A stretch of 12,375 bases of DNA. Origin: an uncultured Clostridium sp. Its GTDB lineage: Bacteria; Bacillota; Clostridia; TANB77; CAG-508. Location: contig USMB01000042.1 in the NCBI GenBank assembly GCA_900555615.1, positions 1 to 12,375 of the forward strand, read 5' to 3'. Made by a program: the position numbers and the translations under genes. The notes beneath the pieces were generated by a model that worked only from the letters and a program-made list of their open reading frames with translations, had not been told where the DNA came from and did no database searches. Of the stretch, positions 1 to 6,488 are shown in pieces (position 1 is the first letter of the stretch; each line of letters begins with the position of its first letter).

Positions 1-139
1 GGGAAACAAAATCACATATACAATAGATGAAACTGTAGCAAATAATGATGATCAATCTAAATTAGGTTTATATGATAAATCAATTGAAAATGGAGTAATC
101 ACTAATACATTTAATACAGAGAAAGTAACAGAAAAAACA
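1..139 (+). repeat. Cna-B module direct repeat, copy 1 (truncated by window edge)
   Basis: Bases 1-139 match 316-454 with about 8 differences, and the first 55 bases are identical. The offset is 315 bases, exactly 105 codons, which equals one Cna-B domain. The identity at synonymous sites suggests recent duplication or gene conversion between domains. More copies may lie to the left of the window. Confidence 0.85.
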
Positions 140-2743
140 AAAGTAACAGCAACAAAAGCATGGGCAAATATGGAGAGTGATGCTGCAAAAGCAAATAAAT
201 TGACATCAATAAAACTACAAGTAAAAAATGGTGATACAGTAGTAAAAGAAAAAGAAGTAACAGAAAAAGATAATTGGACATATACATTTACAGATTTACC
301 AGTATATGATAAAACGGGAAACAAAATCACATATACAATAGATGAAACTGTAGCAAATAATGATGATCAAGCAAAATTAGATTTATATGATAAATCAATT
401 GAAAATGGAGTAATTACAAATACATTTAAACCAGAGAGAGTAACAGAAAAAACAGATATTACAATGACAAAAATATGGGAAGACAACAATAATAAGTTCA
501 ATACAAGACCAGATAGCATAATATTAACAGTAAATGGTACAGATTATAAGGTAGAAGGAACAAAGACGGCTGACTCATGGTCAAGAACTGAAAAATTACC
601 TAAATATGATGCAGAAGGAAAAGAAATATCTTATACTGCAACAGAAAATACAGTACCAACAGGATATGAAAAGGTATCAGAAGAAGGTTTAACTGTAACA
701 AATAGAGCAAATGAATTAATAAGTAAAACAGCATATAAAGCAAATGAAGATGGTAACATTGGAAATGATGCGGTTACAGATAACGATACATTTGCAGCAA
801 ATGAAACAGTATATTATAAAATTACATTAAAGAATGCTGGAAGTGAGCCAATTTCAAAAACAGTTACAGACGAAATTCCATTAAGATTAACATTAAATAC
901 AGTTGATGGAAAAACTGGAGAAAGTGGAACAACTGTAAAAGGAGACAATTGGACAGTTACTAAAAATGATAAAGAACAATCAGTAGTAACATGGGAAGTA
1001 AAAGACTTGGCAGCTGGTGATACAAGAGAATTAATAATAAAAGCAATAGTTGTAGCAGAAGCAGAATATAAAGATATATGCAACAAGACAATTGATGGAA
1101 CAACAGCATATACTGCAAAACTATTTGTAAGAAAAGATGGAAAAGTACCATATGAAGGTAGTGGAACTGGATATGATGCATCACTATATACAGGAGAACT
1201 AGGAACAGTTTACTTAAATAGCTCAGATTTACACTATGATACTAATGCAAACTTAAAGAATGATGATCTATATTATTTGATAAAAAATAATAATATAATA
1301 ACAGATATGGTTGCAAAAGGAATAACAAGAACTCAATTAGTCGATGCGTTAAAAACAAATGGAACAACATTAGCTGATGATGAAGTTGTAGTATGGTATG
1401 TAATAAAGAATGAATCTGATGGATATCACATAGATGGTGTAATCAGAAAGATTTCATCATTAACAGAAATTACTAATACAGCTTTTACAGATAAAGTAAG
1501 CTCAGACTCAACAATAAAATTAGAAGATATTGAAATTGGCCAAAGAGGAAGCATAACAGTAAAAAGTATTACATCTTCAACAGATACTGTTTCAACACCA
1601 ATGGATGTAGTATTTGTACTAGATACTTCTGGAAGTATGACATATCCTTTAGAAGTAAAAGATAAGGATGACGAAAAGGCAGTAGAAGACAGTAGAGCTA
1701 AAGCTATGGTAAATGCTGTAAATAGTTCTATCAAAACTATAATGAGCAAAAATAAAGAAAGTAGAGTAGGTGTAGTTGGATTTAGTGGAGATGCATCAAC
1801 AATTATACCATTAGGAAACTATGCTCAAAATATAGATTATTTAACAAGAGAATATATTAAAGCTAGTTTTTGGAACGGATATCAAAGTAGCCAAACAATA
1901 CAATCTAATGTTGGTAATGGCTCAAGAGAAGTAACAGGAGGAACTAATACACAATCAGGTATAAAATTAGGTGCAGAAATGCTTACAAGTAATCAGAATA
2001 CAACAACAGCAACAGTTACTTTAAAAGACGGAACAACAAAGACTATAACTCGTACACCATTATTAATCTTAGTTACAGATGGTGAACCAACATATTATTA
2101 TAATAATGAAGAAGCAGTAGAAGATTGGAGAAAGGATAAGAAATTAGATGGAGATGGTACATATACAAATCAAAATTTCTATTATTGGACATTAAGAACT
2201 GCTAAATATTATAAAGATCAAATAACAAATAAATATTATCAAAAAACTGATAAAACAGCTAAAGTATTTACAATAGGTCTTGGATTAGATGGAAGAGAAG
2301 CTGTAGCAATGTTAGATCCGACAACAGAAAAAGTAAATGCATGTAATAATAAGAATAGTACTAAGCAACAAAAAGCATTATATAATTTAATTACAGACAA
2401 TGAAAAAATAGTACCAGGTGCATATAGTTATGCAGATGGAAGTAAAACAGGAGAAATAGCAGAAAGCGACTTAACAGATTTCTTAAATACATCTATAGAT
2501 TCTTCATCAGAAAATGAAGAAAATAGAGCAATAACAGTAGAGGAATCTAAAGCAAGAAGAGTTGAACTTGGAACAATTAATGAAGAAAAAGAATTTTTAT
2601 TAACAGTTGGAACAGATAGTTACACAAGTTTAAGTGCAGCAATGAATGCAGGATATGTCAGAAAGGCAACATCAACAACATATTATTTAGATTTAAGCGG
2701 AATTTCAAGGTCAACTAATGTTGAAATAGTTTACTGGAACTAG
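2..2743 (+). CDS. Cna-B repeat / vWA-domain surface protein, 5' partial
   Basis: The frame is open from base 2, so the visible 913 residues are the C-terminal part of a larger protein; the ATG at 170 is internal to a Cna-B domain and is not the start. Domains in order: the end of one Cna-B fold (about 1-47), two complete Cna-B folds (about 48-143 and 150-236), a DUF11-like beta domain (about 240-351), an unassigned stretch (about 352-530), a vWA domain (about 534-760) and an unassigned tail. The two full Cna-B folds show the usual isopeptide triad pattern: Lys52, Glu115, Asn140 and Lys157, Glu215, Asn234. The vWA metal site is visible as DTSGS (541-545), Thr648 in a GGTNT context and Asp693 in VTDGEP. 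Such proteins are extracellular adhesins or pilus-type stalks. The protein ends in YWN with no LPXTG motif, hydrophobic segment or basic tail, so it is either anchored from the missing N-terminus or released. The ligand is unknown. Confidence 0.85.
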   Translation, partial: GNKITYTIDETVANNDDQSKLGLYDKSIENGVITNTFNTEKVTEKTKVTATKAWANMESDAAKANKLTSIKLQVKNGDTVVKEKEVTEKDNWTYTFTDLPVYDKTGNKITYTIDETVANNDDQAKLDLYDKSIENGVITNTFKPERVTEKTDITMTKIWEDNNNKFNTRPDSIILTVNGTDYKVEGTKTADSWSRTEKLPKYDAEGKEISYTATENTVPTGYEKVSEEGLTVTNRANELISKTAYKANEDGNIGNDAVTDNDTFAANETVYYKITLKNAGSEPISKTVTDEIPLRLTLNTVDGKTGESGTTVKGDNWTVTKNDKEQSVVTWEVKDLAAGDTRELIIKAIVVAEAEYKDICNKTIDGTTAYTAKLFVRKDGKVPYEGSGTGYDASLYTGELGTVYLNSSDLHYDTNANLKNDDLYYLIKNNNIITDMVAKGITRTQLVDALKTNGTTLADDEVVVWYVIKNESDGYHIDGVIRKISSLTEITNTAFTDKVSSDSTIKLEDIEIGQRGSITVKSITSSTDTVSTPMDVVFVLDTSGSMTYPLEVKDKDDEKAVEDSRAKAMVNAVNSSIKTIMSKNKESRVGVVGFSGDASTIIPLGNYAQNIDYLTREYIKASFWNGYQSSQTIQSNVGNGSREVTGGTNTQSGIKLGAEMLTSNQNTTTATVTLKDGTTKTITRTPLLILVTDGEPTYYYNNEEAVEDWRKDKKLDGDGTYTNQNFYYWTLRTAKYYKDQITNKYYQKTDKTAKVFTIGLGLDGREAVAMLDPTTEKVNACNNKNSTKQQKALYNLITDNEKIVPGAYSYADGSKTGEIAESDLTDFLNTSIDSSSENEENRAITVEESKARRVELGTINEEKEFLLTVGTDSYTSLSAAMNAGYVRKATSTTYYLDLSGISRSTNVEIVYWN
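316..454 (+). repeat. Cna-B module direct repeat, copy 2
   Basis: This is the second copy of the repeat that begins at base 1, displaced by 315 bases. It covers the C-terminal half of the first complete Cna-B domain, including its Glu and Asn isopeptide residues. The next Cna-B domain (from about base 455) is clearly diverged and is not part of the near-identical repeat. Confidence 0.85.
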
Positions 2744-2763
2744 CTAGTATTGAAGCCAAAAGT

Positions 2764-2790
2764 AAAAAGGATCGCTAAGCGGTCCTTTTT
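2764..2790 (+). terminator. Rho-independent terminator of the surface protein gene
   Basis: A 12-bp stem (AAAAAGGATCGC with GCGGTCCTTTTT, including one G-T wobble) closes on a TAA loop, and its 3' arm ends in five T. It starts 20 bases after the stop codon. Read in reverse, the wobble becomes an A-C mismatch, so it should serve the convergent tmcAL less well. Confidence 0.88.
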
Positions 2791-2798
2791 ATATTGTT

Positions 2799-4037
2799 TT
2801 AATATGTAATTAATTTATGCGTATAATCTAAATTACCAATAGAATCATATTCATATCCTAAAGTGTAAACATTAGTTGCCCAAATGTCTTTTTCAAGCAA
2901 TTGTTTCAAATTTTTATTTGGATTGCTATCCATAAATTTTTTTACAGAAGAAATTATAGTTAATTTCTTATTAGTTTTAGAAATTTCACTAATTAATTCA
3001 CGTCCTTTATCATTAAAACCTAAAATTCTTACATAAGGTTTTGTGACTTTAGAAAGTTGCATATCTTTTTTTGTAATGCCAAGAATAGCATATAAAAAAA
3101 TACGCTGTAATCTAGTTTGAGTATATCTTTTAGTATTTATAATTGATAATAATTCAGAAACAGTGTTACATTGGTTAACTGCGGATTTTATTGCAAATTC
3201 AAGACCTTCAGAAACATCTGGTAAATTTGCAATTTTATCTGTAGACATTTTTCTTAATGTATAAATAATTATTTCATCAAAATCTGAAATGTCTTTAACA
3301 ATATTTCCATTTTCCATTGCATTATTTAAAATATTATAAGAGGCTTCTGGCATAAAACTTTGCAAAATGTCTGAATGATGAGTAGCACATAACTTACGAA
3401 GAGCAGTAGCACTAGCAAATTGTGAATCAGTAGGTATTGTATTATCATTATAATTGTTTCCTTCACGTTTAATTGTAATGGGCTGGATAATACTTTTTTG
3501 TCTTTTTAAAGCTTTTAAATACTCAATACCTAAAATGTTGTTGGAAGAAGAAAGAACATTTGCAAATCTACGAACATCATTTAAATACATCATTAAAGCT
3601 CTTTCTCTGGCCTTAGGAAATGATACACCTTTATCTAATTCATGTGATAATAAAGTTTTATATTCTGGTGGTTCGTTAGCTAAAACATATGTAACTTGTT
3701 GTAAAATAGAAATGTCACTACATTCACTGCCAAAAGCAACAAAGTCTACAATTCCTAGAGAATCAAGAATTTTAATTGCACCAGAGGCAAAATTTTCTGC
3801 ACTAGAAATTGCATAAACAGTAGGAAGCTCTATAACTAGGTCAATGCCATTTTCAATAGCCATTTGAGCTTTAGACCATTTGTCGACAATAGAAATATCA
3901 CCTCTTTGAGTAAAATTTCCACTCATGACAGCAATAGAATAATCTGAATTTGTAATCAATTTTGCTGTATTTAAATGATAAAGGTGTCCATTGTGAAATG
4001 GATTATATTCAGCAATTATGCCTAAAACATTACTCAT
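2799..4037 (-). CDS. tmcAL: tRNA(Met) cytidine acetate ligase TmcAL (YlbM family)
   Basis: The product is a cytoplasmic nucleotidyltransferase-fold enzyme. In Bacillus subtilis the family uses ATP and acetate to make N4-acetylcytidine at the wobble position of elongator tRNA-Met. The N-terminus reads LGIIAEYNPFHNGH, with the HxGH nucleotide-binding motif at residues 15-18, followed by the family-typical SGNFTQRGD (39-47) and an SSAENFASGA segment. The length of 412 residues is close to the roughly 415 of the Bacillus protein, so it appears intact. The start is supported by AGGAGGG (complement of 4043-4049) five bases upstream. It is divergent from rnhA across a gap of about 107 bases and convergent with the surface protein gene. 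Older annotations call this family 'nucleotidyltransferase' or UPF0348. Confidence 0.93.
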   Translation of the reverse strand: MSNVLGIIAEYNPFHNGHLYHLNTAKLITNSDYSIAVMSGNFTQRGDISIVDKWSKAQMAIENGIDLVIELPTVYAISSAENFASGAIKILDSLGIVDFVAFGSECSDISILQQVTYVLANEPPEYKTLLSHELDKGVSFPKARERALMMYLNDVRRFANVLSSSNNILGIEYLKALKRQKSIIQPITIKREGNNYNDNTIPTDSQFASATALRKLCATHHSDILQSFMPEASYNILNNAMENGNIVKDISDFDEIIIYTLRKMSTDKIANLPDVSEGLEFAIKSAVNQCNTVSELLSIINTKRYTQTRLQRIFLYAILGITKKDMQLSKVTKPYVRILGFNDKGRELISEISKTNKKLTIISSVKKFMDSNPNKNLKQLLEKDIWATNVYTLGYEYDSIGNLDYTHKLITY

Positions 4038-4055
4038 TAAAACCCTCCTAACATA

Positions 4056-4083
4056 TTGAAAAATTCATAATTTATGATATAAT
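4056..4083 (+). promoter_or_regulatory. Predicted SigA-type promoter of rnhA
   Basis: TTGAAA (4056-4061), a 16-base spacer and a perfect TATAAT (4078-4083) preceded by TGA, an extended -10. Transcription would begin near 4090, leaving a leader of about 55 bases before the rnhA start. Confidence 0.7.
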
Positions 4084-4109
4084 CTTATCACAAAACATAA
4101 AAAAAGCAA
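4082..4109 (-). promoter_or_regulatory. Candidate tmcAL promoter
   Basis: On the minus strand TTGCTT (complement of 4104-4109) is followed after 16 bases by TAAGAT (complement of 4082-4087). Each box has only partial agreement with the SigA consensus. The -10 box overlaps the -10 box of the rnhA promoter on the other strand. Confidence 0.3.
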
Positions 4110-4144
4110 ATACTTATAATAAAATATGAAAGGAAAATTTCAAT

Positions 4145-4582
4145 ATGGAAGATAAAATTATTATATATACAGATGGTGCTTGTTCTGGTAATCCTGGTCC
4201 AGGAGGTTGGGGAGCAATTTTAATGTATAAAGATGCAAAAAAAGAAATTTCTGGAGGATGCAAACAGACAACTAATAATATAATGGAAATTACAGCTGTT
4301 GTTGAAGCTTTAAAATGCTTAAAGGTAGAAAGTGACGTACAAGTTTATAGTGATAGTGCATATACAGTAAATGCTTTTAAACAAGGTTGGATATATAATT
4401 GGATGAAAAATGGTTGGAAAACTTCAAATGGTTCAGCAGTAAAAAACAAAGAACTTTGGCAAGAATTATATGCATTAACCAAAAAACATAAAGTAGAATT
4501 CATAAAAGTAAAAGGACATGCTGATAATGAATTTAATAATAGATGTGATGAGATGGCAAGAGAAGCAATAAGTAAGCTGTAA
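4145..4582 (+). CDS. rnhA: Ribonuclease HI
   Basis: This cytoplasmic, metal-dependent endonuclease cuts the RNA strand of RNA-DNA hybrids and so removes R-loops and primer RNA. All four catalytic acids are present at nearly E. coli numbering: Asp10 in YTDGACSGNPGPGGW, Glu48 in NIMEITA, Asp70 in YSDSAY and Asp135 in NNRCDEMA. The catalytic-loop histidine is His125 in KGHADN. The Trp-rich basic handle (about residues 81-105) that marks the bacterial HI type is present. The length of 145 residues is normal. AAAGGA ends ten bases before the ATG. No GC-rich terminator follows, so read-through into the downstream sleB-like gene is possible. Confidence 0.96.
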   Translation: MEDKIIIYTDGACSGNPGPGGWGAILMYKDAKKEISGGCKQTTNNIMEITAVVEALKCLKVESDVQVYSDSAYTVNAFKQGWIYNWMKNGWKTSNGSAVKNKELWQELYALTKKHKVEFIKVKGHADNEFNNRCDEMAREAISKL

Positions 4583-4587
4583 CTTTT

Positions 4588-4617
4588 ATTGTATAAAAAA
4601 TCCTAAATTGTATAAAA
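4588..4617 (+). repeat. 11-bp direct repeat in the sleB leader / promoter region
   Basis: ATTGTATAAAA occurs at 4588-4598 and again at 4607-4617, a 19-base step. The arrangement also reads as TTGTAT (4589-4594), 16 bases, TATAAA (4611-4616), so it may simply be a weak promoter for the cortex hydrolase gene. In such AT-rich DNA part of the match could be chance. Confidence 0.5.
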
Positions 4618-4648
4618 TAATATAAATTTTATGCAAAGGGTGGATAAG

Positions 4649-5326
4649 ATGAAAAGAAAAATAATTGGTTTTATTTCAATAATGCTATTAGTGATTACGT
4701 TTATAACAGTATTAGCTATGCAAAATAATGAGGTATTAGCATTATCCAAATATGGTTCTAGAGGAAGCGAAGTTAGAACGATACAAGAAAAATTAAAAAG
4801 ATGGGGATATTATACTGGCGGAGTTGACGGAATATATGGAAGTTTAACTGTGTCTGCAGTAAAAAAGTTTCAACAGAAAAATGTTTTAACTGTTGATGGA
4901 ATTGCAGGAACAAAAACTTTAGCAGCAATGGGAATAACTAGCAGTTCATCTTCTAGCGGAAGCTCTACTAATAATTCATCAAATGTAAATTTACTAGCCA
5001 GAGCAATTTATGGAGAAGCAAGAGGAGAACCATATACAGGACAAGTTGCAGTTGGAGCAGTTATAATGAACAGAGTAAAAAGTAGCAAATTTCCAAATAC
5101 AATTGCAGGGGTAATTTATCAAAGCGGAGCTTTTGATGCAGTAGCAGATGGTCAAATAAATTTGAATCCAGATAGTACATCAAAAAAAGCAGCACAAGAT
5201 GCATTAAATGGATGGGATCCATCATATGGAGCAATTTATTATTTTAATCCAAGCACTGCAACTAATAAATGGATTTGGTCAAGACCAATGACTGTAACTA
5301 TTGGAAAACATAGATTTTGCAAATAA
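4649..5326 (+). CDS. sleB: SleB-like spore cortex-lytic hydrolase
   Basis: The product is an exported peptidoglycan hydrolase. SleB proteins sit in the dormant spore and break down cortex muramic-lactam peptidoglycan during germination. The start is placed at 4649 (225 residues) because AAAGGGTGG lies just upstream, whereas the in-frame ATG at 4631 has no ribosome site. Segments: a signal peptide or membrane segment (about 5-24); a peptidoglycan-binding domain (about 35-96) with GSRGSEVRTIQEKL, DGIYG and VDGIAGTKTL; a Ser/Asn linker (97-112); and the hydrolase_2 domain (about 113-225), beginning ARAIYGEARGE, where Glu123 is the probable catalytic acid by family precedent. No ypeB follows, although Bacillus sleB is normally paired with it; the next gene is convergent. 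A vegetative wall hydrolase of the same fold remains possible. Confidence 0.88.
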   Translation: MKRKIIGFISIMLLVITFITVLAMQNNEVLALSKYGSRGSEVRTIQEKLKRWGYYTGGVDGIYGSLTVSAVKKFQQKNVLTVDGIAGTKTLAAMGITSSSSSSGSSTNNSSNVNLLARAIYGEARGEPYTGQVAVGAVIMNRVKSSKFPNTIAGVIYQSGAFDAVADGQINLNPDSTSKKAAQDALNGWDPSYGAIYYFNPSTATNKWIWSRPMTVTIGKHRFCK

Positions 5327-5357
5327 AAAAGCACTTCACATATAGTGAAGTGTTTTT
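5327..5357. terminator. Bidirectional terminator between the sleB-like gene and the 87-residue protein gene
   Basis: The stem CACTTCAC (5332-5339) pairs with GTGAAGTG (5345-5352) around an ATATA loop, with A-tract and T-tract extensions on both sides. It begins directly after the sleB-like stop codon and ends three bases from the convergent gene's stop, so one hairpin can serve both transcripts. Confidence 0.88.
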
Positions 5358-5359
5358 AT

Positions 5360-5623
5360 CTATCTTTTTAATCTAATTAAAATAGCAATTCCTAATAAAA
5401 TTAATAATACTCCAACAACAATTAAACAAATACATAAAATATTTGTTAATTCTAAATCAAAGTCAGAAGTAGTAACAGTTGATGATAATGTAGAGCTACT
5501 AGAATTGCTAGAAGTATTAGTATTACCTAAATTCATATCGACAGCTGCAAAAACATAAGAACAACTTGATATTATAATTAGTGCTATTGATAAAATTACC
5601 ATAAATTTCAAGACTTTTGACAT
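5360..5623 (-). CDS. Small membrane protein with two hydrophobic segments, unknown function
   Basis: I do not recognise a family. The 87 residues hold an N-terminal hydrophobic export segment (about 4-20), a short Ser/Thr/Asn-rich stretch (about 31-53) and a second hydrophobic helix (about 62-83) ending in the basic tail RLKR. This predicts a small protein with an exposed linker and a cytoplasmic C-terminus. Two processing routes look possible: a signal peptidase I site after VFA (24-26), or a lipobox-like ISSC with Cys21. It is clearly expressed as a gene: AGGAGGT (complement of 5632-5638) lies eight bases before the ATG, a near-consensus promoter lies upstream, and a terminator lies just past its stop. 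The tail resembles a sorting-signal end without LPXTG. Confidence 0.75.
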   Translation of the reverse strand: MSKVLKFMVILSIALIIISSCSYVFAAVDMNLGNTNTSSNSSSSTLSSTVTTSDFDLELTNILCICLIVVGVLLILLGIAILIRLKR

Positions 5624-5677
5624 TTGTATATACCTCCTATAAACTGTACAAATTTAACAACTAAACATTATGACAAT

Positions 5678-5706
5678 ATAATATCAAAACTGCAAAAAAA
5701 AGTCAA
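5678..5706 (-). promoter_or_regulatory. Predicted SigA-type promoter of the 87-residue protein gene
   Basis: On the minus strand TTGACT (complement of 5701-5706), a 17-base spacer and TATTAT (complement of 5678-5683). Each box differs from consensus at one position. The start site would be near 5671, giving a leader of about 48 bases. Confidence 0.72.
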
Positions 5707-5725
5707 CAAAAAAATAAAAATGGAC

Positions 5726-5754
5726 TTCAAAAGAACACAAAATTATGATATACT
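5726..5754 (+). promoter_or_regulatory. Candidate promoter of the ABC transporter-redox operon
   Basis: TTCAAA (5726-5731), a 17-base spacer and TATACT (5749-5754) preceded by TGA, an extended -10. The predicted start is near 5761, so the leader would be only about 17 bases and would hold little beyond the ribosome site GAAAAGGAGG. Confidence 0.5.
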
Positions 5755-5777
5755 TCACTTGAAAAGGAGGAAATAAG

Positions 5778-6479
5778 ATGCCTTACATAGAATTTAAAAA
5801 TGTTTGTAAAGAATATAAAATGGGAGAAGTAAAAATAAAAGCATTAAATAATACAAATTTTAGTATAGAAAAAGGAGAGTTAGTTGTAATTGTTGGACCA
5901 TCAGGTGCAGGAAAAACAACAACACTAAATATATTAGGAGGAATGGATACTGCAACATCTGGTTCTGTAACTATAGATGGAAAAGAAGTAACCAAATTAA
6001 AAAATAAAGAACTTATAAAATATAGAAGAGATGATATAGGTTTTGTATTTCAATTTTATAATTTAGTTCAAAATCTTACTGCAAAAGAAAATGTAGAATT
6101 AGCAACTCAAATTTGTAAAGATTCTTTAGATCCAGTGGAAGTATTAGAAAAAGTTGGATTAAAAGACAGAATGAATAATTTTCCTTCACAATTATCAGGA
6201 GGAGAACAACAAAGAGTTGCAATAGCAAGAGCAATAGCTAAAAATCCCAAACTTTTATTATGCGATGAGCCAACAGGAGCATTAGATTATAAAACAGGAA
6301 AACAAATATTAAAATTATTACAAGATACAGCAAGAAAAGAAAATATGACTGTTTTAATAATAACACATAATACAGCAATAGCACCAATGGCTGATAAAGT
6401 AATTCATTTTAAGAACGGTACAGCTGAAAGCATAGAAATAAATGAAAATCCACAACCAATAGAAGAAATTGAATGGTAG
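5778..6479 (+). CDS. ABC transporter ATP-binding protein, MacB/LolD type
   Basis: This cytoplasmic ATPase subunit should drive the FtsX-type permease encoded next to it. The 233 residues contain Walker A GPSGAGKTT (40-48), the Q-loop Gln92 in FVFQFYNL, the signature LSGGEQQR (139-146), Walker B LLLCDEP with Asp163 and Glu164, the D-loop GALD and the switch His197. All catalytic positions are intact. The Q-loop FQFYNL and the long SGGEQQRVAIARA signature are typical of the MacB/LolD/FtsE group, which couples ATP hydrolysis to extracytoplasmic conformational change and not to solute passage through a pore. AAAGGAGG lies just upstream. The permease starts 9 bases after the stop. Substrate is not identifiable from the sequence. 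Confidence 0.93.
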   Translation: MPYIEFKNVCKEYKMGEVKIKALNNTNFSIEKGELVVIVGPSGAGKTTTLNILGGMDTATSGSVTIDGKEVTKLKNKELIKYRRDDIGFVFQFYNLVQNLTAKENVELATQICKDSLDPVEVLEKVGLKDRMNNFPSQLSGGEQQRVAIARAIAKNPKLLLCDEPTGALDYKTGKQILKLLQDTARKENMTVLIITHNTAIAPMADKVIHFKNGTAESIEINENPQPIEEIEW

Positions 6480-6488
6480 AGGAGTGAT

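Noticed and set aside
170..172. ATG at 170 as the start of the surface protein
   Set aside because: The frame is open to the left edge and encodes Cna-B sequence homologous to the downstream repeat; no ribosome site precedes this ATG.
960..1184. Leucine-rich open frame on the minus strand inside the surface protein
   Set aside because: The Leu/His/Tyr bias is what reading AT-rich coding DNA in the wrong strand gives; there is no ribosome site.
3454..3816. 120-residue open frame on the plus strand inside tmcAL
   Set aside because: It lies wholly antisense to an intact, well-recognised enzyme, has no ribosome site and no recognisable motif.
4631..4633. ATG at 4631 as the sleB-like start
   Set aside because: There is no ribosome site upstream, while AAAGGGTGG is correctly placed for the ATG at 4649.
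5555..5565. Lipoprotein call for the 87-residue protein on the basis of ISSC
   Set aside because: The cysteine is followed closely by an equally good VFA signal peptidase I site and a second membrane helix, so lipidation cannot be decided.
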